The position numbers were made by a program, and so were the translations under genes. The notes beneath the pieces were generated by a model. That model was not told where the DNA came from and ran no database searches. It saw only the letters and a program-made list of their open reading frames with translations. Positions 7,756 through 14,788 of a stretch of 42,327 bases of DNA are shown one piece after another. The stretch covers positions 1-42,327 of the forward strand of contig JAFYSJ010000009.1 of the NCBI GenBank assembly GCA_017559445.1, in the 5' to 3' direction. This DNA is from Clostridia bacterium (GTDB lineage: Bacteria > Bacillota > Clostridia > RGIG7378). How positions within the stretch are numbered: the stretch's first letter is position 1; the number at the start of each line of letters is the position of its first letter.

Positions 7756-9846
7756 TTACTTAAGGCAATCCTTTCTGGAAAGGTTAAGTCTACCCTTTTC
7801 GTCGATCTCGAGAAGCTTAACTGTCATCTCGTCACCAACCTGGCAAACATCCTCAACCTTTTCTACTCTCTTCTTGTCCAACTTAGAAACGTGAACCAAG
7901 CCCTCAACGCCAGGGAGAATCTCAACGAAAGCACCGAATGCCATAAGGCGTGTAACCTTACCTGTGAATACTGTGCCTACCTCGATATCACCTGTGATAC
8001 CCTTGATGATCTGCTTAGCCTTCTCACCTGCTGCAGGATCGATGTATGCGATGCTGATGTTGCCATCGTCATCGATATCAATCTTAACACCTGTCTCAGC
8101 GATGATCTTGTTAATTGTCTTACCGCCAGAACCGATAACCTCACGGATCTTGTCTGGATCAATCTTCATCTGCATGATCTTAGGTGCATATGGAGACATC
8201 TCCTTACGTGGCTCTGGAATAGTAGCCAAAATTACGTTATCGATAATGTGCTCACGGCCCTTCTTTGTCATAGCAAATGCCTGCTCGATGATCTCGTAAG
8301 AAAGTCCCTGAACCTTAATATCTACCTGAATAGCTGTGATACCTGTCTTAGTACCAGCAACCTTGAAGTCCATGTCACCGAAGAAGTCTTCGATACCCTG
8401 GATATCCATGAATGTGATGAACTTGTTCTCATCGTCCTCATCTACGAGAAGACCACAAGAGATACCAGCTACAGGCTCCTTGATCGGAACACCAGCATCC
8501 ATAAGTGCCAATGTGGAAGCACATACAGAACCCTGAGATGTGGAACCGTTGGACATAAGAACCTCAGATACCAATCTAAGAGCATATGGGAACTCCTCTG
8601 GAGAAGGAATTACTGGTACAAGGGATCTCTCTGCAAGAGCACCGTGACCAATCTCTCTACGTCCTGGGCTTCTAGGTGCCTTAGCCTCACCTACGGAGTA
8701 ACCAGGCATGTTGTAGTGGTGAATATATCTCTTAGTCTCGTCAAGGTCGATACCATCAAGCTTCTGAATATCGCCGAGAGAACCAAGTGTAAGTGTTGTA
8801 AGAACCTGAGTCTGACCTCTCTGGAAGAGACCGGAACCGTGTACTCTTGGCAAGAGACCTACATCTGCAGACAACTCTCTGATCTGGTCAAGAGCTCTGC
8901 CGTCAACTCTGCGGTGCTCCTTCATGAGGTACTCACGTACAACAAACTTCTCGAGCTTATACATAGCCTCACCCATGTAGGATGTATCCTCATCTGGATT
9001 CTGCTCAAGAATAGCTGCCTTGATCTCCTCTGTAAGGTTAGCAATAGCAACGTCTCTGTCCTGCTTGTCTACAGCAAGAACTGCCTGACGCATCTTGTCA
9101 TAACCAAGACCCTTAACCTTCTCCCATACGTCGTGGTCAAGAACTACTGGTGTGTAAGCGAACTTAGGCTTACCAATCTCGTCTACGATGCTCTGAATGA
9201 AGTCGCAAACTTCCTTAATTGTCTTGTGACCTTCCTTAATAGCGTCAAGCATAACCTGATCGTCTACTCTGTCAGCACCAGCTTCGATCATAACGATCTT
9301 ATCCTTGGAACCAGCAAGTGTTACGTACATCTGAGAAATTTCTCTCTCAGCAGCGTTGGGGTTAACAACAACCTTACCGTCAATGAGACCAAGTACGATA
9401 CCAGCAATAGGTCCGTTGAATGGAATGTCAGAGATACATACTGCAATAGAGGAACCGATAAGAGCAGCAACCTCAGGAGAGCAATCCTGATCTACAGACA
9501 TAACTGTGTTGATGATGCAAACGTCGTTACGAAGATCCTTAGGGAACAAAGGTCTCATAGGTCTGTCGATAACACGAGATGTGAGAACAGCCTTCTCAGA
9601 AGGACGACCCTCTCTCTTAATGTATCCGCCAGGAATCTTACCTACGGAATAAAGCTTCTCCTCGAACTCTACGCTGAGTGGGAAAAAGTCGATGCCATCT
9701 CTTGGCTTAGCAGATGCTGTTGCTGTGGACATAACAACTGTATCACCATATCTAACAAGACATGCACCGTTGGCCAACTGAGCAAGAACGCCTGTCTCAA
9801 TAACAAGGGGTCTGCCAGCAAGAACTGTTTCAAATACCTTCTTCAT
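7756..9846 (-). CDS. pnp: Polyribonucleotide nucleotidyltransferase (PNPase)
   Basis: Phosphorolytic 3'-to-5' exoribonuclease acting in mRNA decay as a homotrimer. The 696-residue length is normal. The first RNase PH domain covers about residues 1-225 (ending of its core marked by GREGRPSEKAVLTSR), a helical linker follows, the second RNase PH domain spans about 310-540 (with RRVDGRALDQIRELS and GHGALAERSLVPVIPS), the KH domain has IREVIGSGGKTINKI near 570, and an S1 domain closes the protein (GKVTRLMAFGAFVEILPGVEGLVHVSKL). It follows rpsO, as in most bacteria, has its own promoter, and its leader can form a long stem-loop. The ATG is preceded by GGGAAAGG. Confidence 0.98.
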   Translation of the reverse strand: MKKVFETVLAGRPLVIETGVLAQLANGACLVRYGDTVVMSTATASAKPRDGIDFFPLSVEFEEKLYSVGKIPGGYIKREGRPSEKAVLTSRVIDRPMRPLFPKDLRNDVCIINTVMSVDQDCSPEVAALIGSSIAVCISDIPFNGPIAGIVLGLIDGKVVVNPNAAEREISQMYVTLAGSKDKIVMIEAGADRVDDQVMLDAIKEGHKTIKEVCDFIQSIVDEIGKPKFAYTPVVLDHDVWEKVKGLGYDKMRQAVLAVDKQDRDVAIANLTEEIKAAILEQNPDEDTSYMGEAMYKLEKFVVREYLMKEHRRVDGRALDQIRELSADVGLLPRVHGSGLFQRGQTQVLTTLTLGSLGDIQKLDGIDLDETKRYIHHYNMPGYSVGEAKAPRSPGRREIGHGALAERSLVPVIPSPEEFPYALRLVSEVLMSNGSTSQGSVCASTLALMDAGVPIKEPVAGISCGLLVDEDDENKFITFMDIQGIEDFFGDMDFKVAGTKTGITAIQVDIKVQGLSYEIIEQAFAMTKKGREHIIDNVILATIPEPRKEMSPYAPKIMQMKIDPDKIREVIGSGGKTINKIIAETGVKIDIDDDGNISIAYIDPAAGEKAKQIIKGITGDIEVGTVFTGKVTRLMAFGAFVEILPGVEGLVHVSKLDKKRVEKVEDVCQVGDEMTVKLLEIDEKGRLNLSRKDCLK

Positions 9847-9957
9847 ATTTTTTCCTTTCCCTCATCCTCGGTAGTGCGTAGATTCAGATGCAGAACCTAT
9901 GCTCTGTAGCTCAATCTACCTACTACACCTGGACGAGAACTGCCCTTGGCAGCTTAA
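9847..9957 (-). ncRNA. pnp mRNA leader with long stem-loop
   Basis: Between the pnp promoter and its start codon, 9871-9884 can pair with 9913-9926 (12 of 14 positions), closing a loop of 28 bases. In enterobacteria a comparable pnp leader hairpin is cut by RNase III and used for autoregulation by PNPase; here the role is inferred from position and structure only. Confidence 0.5.
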
Positions 9958-9963
9958 TTTATT

Positions 9964-9991
9964 ATTATATGAAAACGCATAATATATTCAA
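9964..9991 (-). promoter_or_regulatory. pnp promoter
   Basis: -35 TTGAAT (9986-9991), 16-bp spacer, perfect -10 TATAAT (9964-9969), just downstream of the rpsO terminator. Transcription would begin near 9957. Confidence 0.65.
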
Positions 9992-10030
9992 AATCTATCT
10001 AAATACACATGCGAAATCAGCCTAAAATAG

Positions 10031-10060
10031 AAAAATAAGGAAGGGACTACCGTCCCCTCC
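10031..10060 (-). terminator. rpsO terminator between rpsO and pnp
   Basis: A 9-bp GC-rich stem (10039-10047 with 10052-10060, one G-U pair, loop GGTA on the minus strand) is followed by TTATTTTT. Some read-through into pnp is likely, as in other rpsO-pnp operons. Confidence 0.8.
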
Positions 10061-10078
10061 TCCATTGGCGAAAGGTTA

Positions 10079-10342
10079 TTACTTTCTAATACCGAGCTGC
10101 TTGCAAAGCTCTCTGTACTTCTCGATATCCTGCTTAGCAAGATAGTTAAGAAGGCCTCTTCTCTGACCTACCATCATGAGCAAACCTCTGCGGGAGTGGT
10201 TGTCGTGTGGGTTAGCCTTGAGGTGGTTGTTGAGGTGGTTGATACGCTCTGTCAAAATAGCAACCTGTACCTCTGGGGAACCTGTGTCACCCTCGTGTCT
10301 AGCATAAGTGTTGATAATACCCTGCTTCTTCTCCTTGTTCAT
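10079..10342 (-). CDS. rpsO: 30S ribosomal protein S15
   Basis: An 87-residue primary 16S rRNA-binding protein of the small-subunit platform. It shows the family core: [48 protein letters not shown] and the ending [13 protein letters not shown] longer frame exists upstream, but MNKEKKQG at 10342 matches the family start and is preceded by GGAGG with a five-base spacer. It has a strong promoter and a structured leader, and pnp follows. Confidence 0.98.
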   Translation of the reverse strand: MNKEKKQGIINTYARHEGDTGSPEVQVAILTERINHLNNHLKANPHDNHSRRGLLMMVGQRRGLLNYLAKQDIEKYRELCKQLGIRK

Positions 10343-10456
10343 AAATACCTCCAAAGTAATACCTAATACGAAGTGTACGTCCCAGGAGTGACAATAGGAT
10401 GATGTGCTCATTCGCACGTCCTAAAGTCGGGCGATACACTGCGTACCGGCGCAATC
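10343..10456 (-). ncRNA. rpsO leader, probable S15 autoregulatory structure
   Basis: The 114-base leader closes by pairing 10435-10445 with 10367-10377 (10 of 11 bp) and contains an inner hairpin GTGC/GCAC around 10400-10420, giving a multi-branched fold just upstream of the ribosome site. S15 represses its own translation by binding leader RNA in many bacteria; Firmicute leaders commonly form three-way junctions. Assignment is by position and fold. Confidence 0.55.
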
Positions 10457-10462
10457 TAGTGC

Positions 10463-10491
10463 ATTCTATCACAGACGTTTTTCAAAATCAA
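10463..10491 (-). promoter_or_regulatory. rpsO promoter
   Basis: -35 TTGATT (10486-10491), 17-bp spacer, -10 TAGAAT (10463-10468) with an extended TGA directly upstream. It begins immediately after the WYL gene stop codon. Confidence 0.7.
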
Positions 10492-10494
10492 CAT

Positions 10495-11475
10495 CTATTT
10501 ATTAGCTTCTAAATTCTTAATAAGAAACTCCCTGTACTGTTCCAAAACACTCTCTGGTCCCAAAATTCTGGCCATACCTCCAAAGGATGCCACCCAACCA
10601 AAGAACTGGTCACACACAGCCACCCTCTCTGTCCACTTAAAGCTGTGACCATCTATATCCACAGGAGTGTAATTCTTGCCAAACCTGTCGAACACTGCAC
10701 TAACTAAGCTGTTATCAAAGGCCATGGCCACGTCATACTCCTGCCCGTCAAACATGTTGAAGTGTCTATTGCGATACTCCGTCTTGTTCTCCTTGGTACT
10801 GTCGGAAACTGTAGCCTCAATATTCTCCACCTTAGTTTGCTCCATACGATCAACTCTAAAGTGCTTCTTTTTGTTTTCCTTTTCGTCCCATGCTACCAAG
10901 TAATAGAAATCATCTAACAACAAAAGCATTGGAGTTACCAAATACCTAGCACCGTCATGCAAATGCTCCTTATATCCATTTTTGTTGTACTTAAAATAGG
11001 CAAAGGATAACTGCTTTCCACCCTCAATAGCCTGCTCTATGGCATCTATTGTGATAAAAATTTTCTCGTTATTTGAAATGTTCTGTGCAGGAACATAAAG
11101 AGATCTCTTCAAACTCTTGGAATCATAATCACTGCAAAGATTACCAAGCTTTTGTATTATGCTGTCCGCCTTTTTCTCCGTCAAATACTTGGATGCTTTA
11201 ACAGAGTCTGCCAAAATCTTAAGCTCAATCAAGTCAAAATCTCTACTTGCCACACGATATTTAGTCTCTGCGCCTTCTTTTTGCTTAACAAGGTCCATCT
11301 CATCCTGCAAAAGGAACAAGTCGTTGTATATGCTCTTGCGCTCAGCCTGAATGTCGCGAGTAGCCAAATGGGCAATAATATCCTGTACAGTTACGCCATG
11401 TTCGTCGTCTGTTCTCTTCTCTAAGAATTCCTTAATGTATAACAGCTTTAACTTTTGTTTTTCAGACTTTGCCAT
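10495..11475 (-). CDS. WYL-domain transcriptional regulator
   Basis: A 326-residue DeoR/YafY-like regulator. A winged HTH lies in residues 1-75 (KLKLLYIKEFLEKRTDDEHG, then HLATRDIQAERKSIYNDL). The WYL domain follows from about 130 to 225, with the characteristic LSFAYFKY, RYLVTPMLLLLDDFYYLVAWDE and KKHFRVDRMEQ; a WCX-type C-terminal domain ends the protein. The domain senses nucleic-acid or nucleotide ligands in studied members. An open frame extends 38 codons upstream, but those codons are translated repeat array (SRKQSLLVIA-like) and the ATG at 11475 has AAGGA upstream and starts MAKSEKQKLKLLYI, as family members do. Its target is unknown. Confidence 0.92.
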   Translation of the reverse strand: MAKSEKQKLKLLYIKEFLEKRTDDEHGVTVQDIIAHLATRDIQAERKSIYNDLFLLQDEMDLVKQKEGAETKYRVASRDFDLIELKILADSVKASKYLTEKKADSIIQKLGNLCSDYDSKSLKRSLYVPAQNISNNEKIFITIDAIEQAIEGGKQLSFAYFKYNKNGYKEHLHDGARYLVTPMLLLLDDFYYLVAWDEKENKKKHFRVDRMEQTKVENIEATVSDSTKENKTEYRNRHFNMFDGQEYDVAMAFDNSLVSAVFDRFGKNYTPVDIDGHSFKWTERVAVCDQFFGWVASFGGMARILGPESVLEQYREFLIKNLEANK

Positions 11476-11500
11476 GTTTTTTCCTTTCTTTTCACTCAAA

Positions 11501-11891
11501 CTAGCAACGAAGTTGCGGCCTACTAGCGCGTCAGCGCGGTTCACTGGCAACGCAGTTGCGATTACTAGCAAGCTTTGCTTGCGGCTCACTAGCCGAAGGC
11601 GGCCACTAGCACCAACGGTGCGATTACTAGCAAGCTTTGCTTGCGGCCTACTAGCCGAAGGCGGCCTACTAGCGCGTCAGCGCGGCCACTAGCGTAGCGG
11701 TTCACTAGCAACGCAGTTGCGATTACTAGCAAGCTTTGCTTGCGGCCTACTAGCGCGTCAGCGCGGCCACTAGCGTAGCGGTTCACTAGCACCAACGGTG
11801 CGATTACTAGCAAGCTTTGCTTGCGGCTCACTAGCCGAAGGCGGCCACTAGCGCGTCAGCGCGGCCACTAACGAGCTTTGCTCGTAGTTCA
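11501..11891. repeat. Array of 19 miniature CTAG-headed hairpin units
   Basis: Nineteen tandem units of 16-24 bp begin at 11501, 11523, 11544, 11565, 11589, 11606, 11627, 11651, 11669, 11689, 11705, 11726, 11750, 11770, 11786, 11807, 11831, 11848 and 11868. Each is (A)CTAG followed by a small inverted repeat and a short linker (GGCC, GGCCT, GGTTC, GGCTC or GATT) ending in A. The stems fall into seven families: GCAAC/GTTGC (3 units), GCGC/GCGC (4), GCAAGC/GCTTGC (4), GCCG/CGGC (3), GCACC/GGTGC (2), GCG/CGC-like short (2) and ACGAGC/GCTCGT (1). Unit 3 reads CTGG and unit 19 CTAA at the head. Blocks recur: units 9-12 and 13-16 have the same order except for one stem family. The last unit ends on the EamA stop codon. 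It contains open frames but no ribosome site or protein-like composition. Confidence 0.9.
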
Positions 11892-12746
11892 CTTGCTCAT
11901 GCTTAGTTTCGCCGTCGCTCCAATTACAAGTACAACGCCAATGCCACTCATCAATGTCATAGGTTCCCTTTGAACCAGCACTGACACGAGAACAGCTACT
12001 ACAGGATCAATATAACTCAAAATAGCCACAGTATGTGCTTTCAAATTTGGAATGCTACCAAAATACATCAAATATGCCACACCTGTATGCAAAACTCCTG
12101 CCACCAACAGAAGCACAAACTCCTTACCTGTTGGCAAAATGGATGGGAGCTTTTCCACCCACAACACATATGGAAGCATTGCCACTGCAGACACTGCCAA
12201 TTGCATCATGGTCCTGTCCATTGGTGCAATATTTTTAATGCGCCTATTAAGCAACACAATTGTTGCGTACATACATGCTGCAACAAGTCCAAACACAACG
12301 CCTGTTAAATCAGCTCCACCCTCCTGGAAAACTCCAGATACAAGGAGCATACCTCCCAAAGCCACAAGCGTTAAGACATACTGAATCTTGGTCATTCTTT
12401 CCTTATATATAAATGTAGATACAAGGATTACTATAACTGGAGCCATGTAATAGCACATGGTGGCCACGGAAATTGATGTGTGGTTGTAAGCCTCAAAGAG
12501 ACATGCCCAGTTTGCGCCAAGCAAAACACCTGACACAATGAGCAAACCTAAGTTTTGCTTAATGCCAGCACGGTCGATTTTCCTGCCCGTGGCAAGAGAT
12601 ACCAGACCAAGGAACAAGGCGCCCACAGTTCCCCTTACCAAAGCAATAAGGCCAGAACCCTGAGACAAATGTTTGCGCACTAAACCAATGGTGCCAAAGA
12701 TACCCATTGATCCTATTTGCTTTAACAAGTCCTTGTTTTTCTTCAT
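11889..12746 (-). CDS. EamA/DMT-superfamily transporter
   Basis: A 285-residue inner-membrane permease with ten hydrophobic helices arranged as two EamA repeats (first ending near GGMLLVSGVF, second near VVLVIGATAKLS). Members export or import small metabolites such as amino acids, sugars and cofactors; the substrate cannot be told here. Conserved features include the first-repeat segment ANWACLFEAYNHTSISVATMCYYMAPV and the second-repeat LSYIDPVVAVLVS. The start at 12746 (MKKNKDLLKQIG) has AGGAG eleven bases upstream; a longer frame reaching 12806 adds a non-conserved stretch. The stop codon TGA lies inside the last unit of the hairpin array, so that array would form the 3' end of its mRNA. 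An ECF-transporter S component lies upstream on the same strand. Confidence 0.9.
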   Translation of the reverse strand: MKKNKDLLKQIGSMGIFGTIGLVRKHLSQGSGLIALVRGTVGALFLGLVSLATGRKIDRAGIKQNLGLLIVSGVLLGANWACLFEAYNHTSISVATMCYYMAPVIVILVSTFIYKERMTKIQYVLTLVALGGMLLVSGVFQEGGADLTGVVFGLVAACMYATIVLLNRRIKNIAPMDRTMMQLAVSAVAMLPYVLWVEKLPSILPTGKEFVLLLVAGVLHTGVAYLMYFGSIPNLKAHTVAILSYIDPVVAVLVSVLVQREPMTLMSGIGVVLVIGATAKLSMSK

Positions 12747-12849
12747 CTGCAACTTTTCTCCTAAAAAACATGGCCAAAACCCTTGATTTGCAAGGATTTC
12801 AGCCACATTAACTCTTTTGTCGTCTTATTTTAAACTGTCTGCTAATCCC

Positions 12850-13377
12850 TTATCTTCCAATCTTTCTCTTTTCCAAAAGCATAATAACTGGTGGAATTAC
12901 AACCAACTGAAGGATGATTCCAGGAATTGCGTTTGTGAATGCACCTGCTACAAATGCCTGCAAACCAAATGAGCCTCCATTCATTCCCATGCATACGAAC
13001 ATTGCAATGCCCCATACAATACGTCCTGCCAACATTGCGATAATCAATGACAAGTAGATATATCTCTTACCCTTGGGGAAGATCTTATAAAGAAGGCCTG
13101 CAATTACACCATACACTGCCAACTCAAAGGACATACATATTGCTGTCGGAAAAAGTGGCGGCATGGTTGCCGTCAAAGATCTAAAGATAGGCGCAATCAA
13201 GCCCACAGTAAGACCCCATTGCCATCCACATACGAATCCGCAGAGCAATACTGGGATATGCATTGGACACAACATTGACCCAATCTCTGGAATCTGACCT
13301 GTCAGATATGGCAACACATATGTCAAAGCCATAAACAAGCCTGCTAAAACAACCTTTTTAACCTTACTCTTAACCAT
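12850..13377 (-). CDS. ECF transporter S component (vitamin/cofactor-binding subunit)
   Basis: A 175-residue integral membrane protein with about six helices, the substrate-capture subunit of an energy-coupling-factor importer. Family-type motifs are LTGQIPEIGSMLCPMHIPVL, LCGFVCGWQWGLTVGLIAPI and the segment IAMLAGRIVWGIAMFV. It belongs to the group formerly called DUF3816; members bind vitamins such as folate, pantothenate or riboflavin, but the ligand cannot be read here. No energising ATPase or T subunit is in the window, so it probably uses the shared module encoded elsewhere. No riboswitch is visible upstream; it lies 11 bp after the glycosyltransferase gene and probably shares its transcript. 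Confidence 0.87.
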   Translation of the reverse strand: MVKSKVKKVVLAGLFMALTYVLPYLTGQIPEIGSMLCPMHIPVLLCGFVCGWQWGLTVGLIAPIFRSLTATMPPLFPTAICMSFELAVYGVIAGLLYKIFPKGKRYIYLSLIIAMLAGRIVWGIAMFVCMGMNGGSFGLQAFVAGAFTNAIPGIILQLVVIPPVIMLLEKRKIGR

Positions 13378-13388
13378 AACCCTTTACC

Positions 13389-14516
13389 CTATTTAAACAA
13401 TTCCTTCCATTTACCCATAATCTGGCTAGGCAAGTACTGGTATGACAGTTCCTTAGCCCTGCTACCCATGGCATGCAGCTTTTCCCTATCCTGCAAAAGT
13501 CCAACAATAGCATCTGCCATTTCATCCATATTTCTATCCTGAATCAAAATGCCGTTATCTCCGTTTGTGATAATGGCCTCAGGACCAACTGGTACATCAA
13601 AAGACACAAGTGGCAATCCCACAGAAGATGCCTCCAAAAGAACCATTGGGAAGCACTCTGTTTGAGATGTCATTACGTACATATCGGAATCAAGCATATA
13701 CTTCTCAACTTCTTCCTTAGATACCATGCCTGTAATGGTCACCTTATCCTGCAAATTGTACTCTGCGATTAAATTCTCAAGCTTGGCCTGCTCTTCTCCG
13801 CCACCAACGATTGTCAATGTAGCCTCTGGAACTCTCTCTGCCACCTTGCTAAATACGGTGATTAAATCATCAAAGGCCTTAACTGGGTGAAGTCTGCCAA
13901 CTGCAACCAACTTGTTGCCTTGGCACGGAGCAGAATATTCTGGCACGCTTTCCAAAATGTTGGGAATCTCAACTAACTTAATCTTTGAGTTATTCTCCTG
14001 CCACTTGGAGTGATTAGCCATGGCTCCTCTGCAAAGAACAACTAAATAGTCGATATTCCTAAAGGACTTCTGAAGTTGAGCCACGTACTTAGGAGATGCA
14101 TCGTGCAAGTGCTCCTGTGTAAGTGTCACAACGCCCTCTGGTGCCAATGCAGACAACTGGTCTGCAAAATCTATTCTAGTGGACAAAACGTAATCTGTAT
14201 CTAACTTCTTGATAGCCTTGGCCATAAGATTTTTCTTAAGGTACAAAATCCTGAGAGCCTTGCAGATTTCCTTAAAAATAGCCACAGGCTTGCCCTGATC
14301 CAAAGCTGCCTTAAATGTATCTCTGTTAGGAGCATCGTTCATGAGATATGTAACCTTAACTCTATCGTCAATAGGGTATGCTGGCTCCTTAAACATGCTG
14401 TACACGGAAATAATTTCAACGTCATAGTCATTGGCCAACTGGTTAGCCAATGTTATGGTCTGCTTCTCTATTCCTCCGTGCTGCAAATGCAACATCAAAA
14501 TGGTTACTTTCTTCAT
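13389..14516 (-). CDS. GT4-family (GT-B fold) glycosyltransferase
   Basis: A 375-residue retaining glycosyltransferase that transfers a sugar from an activated nucleotide donor. The N-terminal half begins MKKVTILMLHLQHGGIEKQT with the acceptor-side GGIEK loop; the donor half has VAVGRLHPVKAFDDLI near residue 190, TLTIVGGGEEQAKLE, and the EX7E-type motif MTSQTECFPMVLLEASSVGLP that contacts the nucleotide sugar. The start at 14516 follows GGAG; a frame reaching 14534 adds six residues without a site. The role could be cell-envelope or teichoic-acid-type polymer synthesis (inference). It has its own promoter and probably carries the ECF S component on the same mRNA. Confidence 0.92.
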   Translation of the reverse strand: MKKVTILMLHLQHGGIEKQTITLANQLANDYDVEIISVYSMFKEPAYPIDDRVKVTYLMNDAPNRDTFKAALDQGKPVAIFKEICKALRILYLKKNLMAKAIKKLDTDYVLSTRIDFADQLSALAPEGVVTLTQEHLHDASPKYVAQLQKSFRNIDYLVVLCRGAMANHSKWQENNSKIKLVEIPNILESVPEYSAPCQGNKLVAVGRLHPVKAFDDLITVFSKVAERVPEATLTIVGGGEEQAKLENLIAEYNLQDKVTITGMVSKEEVEKYMLDSDMYVMTSQTECFPMVLLEASSVGLPLVSFDVPVGPEAIITNGDNGILIQDRNMDEMADAIVGLLQDREKLHAMGSRAKELSYQYLPSQIMGKWKELFK

Positions 14517-14545
14517 CTCACACGCTCCATGCAATGATTTATTTC

Positions 14546-14574
14546 AGTATAAGGTATATAAGGCTTGTTTTCAA
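14546..14574 (-). promoter_or_regulatory. Promoter of the glycosyltransferase/ECF-S operon
   Basis: -35 TTGAAA (14569-14574), 17-bp spacer, -10 TATACT (14546-14551). It lies between the terminator of the candidate sRNA and the glycosyltransferase start, showing that the sRNA upstream is not simply its leader. Confidence 0.75.
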
Positions 14575-14588
14575 CGAATTTTAGGCAT

Positions 14589-14684
14589 AAAAAATCCACA
14601 GCCAATAGGGGTGACTGTGGTAGGGAAAACATTTAGTGGAGGTAACAGGGTATTGGGAAATACTCCACTAATAAAAACGGAATT
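14589..14684 (-). ncRNA. Candidate orphan small RNA with C-rich loops
   Basis: A stretch of about 96 bases with its own promoter (14691-14719) and terminator (stem 14596-14601 with 14615-14620, then six T at 14589-14594). The 5' domain closes with the 9-bp pairing TTAGTGGAG/CTCCACTAA and holds a small hairpin GTATT-TCCC-AATAC. Single-stranded or loop regions are rich in C (TCCC, ACCC, TTTTCCCTACC, CACCCCTA), resembling the C-rich motifs that Firmicute sRNAs use to pair with Shine-Dalgarno sequences. No ribosome site or plausible peptide is present. I do not recognise an Rfam family. Confidence 0.6.
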
Positions 14685-14690
14685 TATATA

Positions 14691-14719
14691 AGCATACTAT
14701 CTACTTTTTCGGAATTCAA
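14691..14719 (-). promoter_or_regulatory. Promoter of the candidate sRNA
   Basis: -35 TTGAAT (14714-14719), 17-bp spacer, -10 TATGCT (14691-14696). Predicted start near 14684. Confidence 0.6.
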
Positions 14720-14758
14720 CGAAAGTACACTTATATAACAATTTGTTTACAGTTTCGT

Positions 14759-14788
14759 AAAAAAAGAGCAGAGATTATGTCTCTGCTC
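14759..14788 (-). terminator. Terminator of the SCIFF/decarboxylase operon
   Basis: A 9-bp perfect stem GAGCAGAGA/TCTCTGCTC (14766-14774 with 14780-14788) followed by seven T on the minus strand. Its 5' arm overlaps the last codons of the decarboxylase gene. Confidence 0.92.

Noticed and set aside
7891-9909. Very long rightward open frame opposite pnp
   Set aside because: It is the antisense of a highly biased conserved gene; its translation is Cys/Asn/Leu/Thr-rich, without domains, and the minus-strand PNPase is certain. The same holds for long frames opposite oppA (31284-33650) and the SCIFF maturase (16282-17346).
11589-11831. Open frame of 80 codons in the hairpin array (SRKQSLLVIA-like protein)
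   Set aside because: It translates the repeats in one frame only, has no ribosome site and carries the same low-complexity tokens as the frame extension before the WYL gene; it is a by-product of the array.
11501-11891. CRISPR array
   Set aside because: No constant repeat alternating with unique spacers, units are only 16-24 bp, stems recur among units and no cas gene is near.
12807-12849. Vitamin riboswitch for the ECF S component
   Set aside because: The S component is preceded directly by the glycosyltransferase gene with only 11 bp between, so no aptamer can fit; the region at 12807-12849 is downstream of it.
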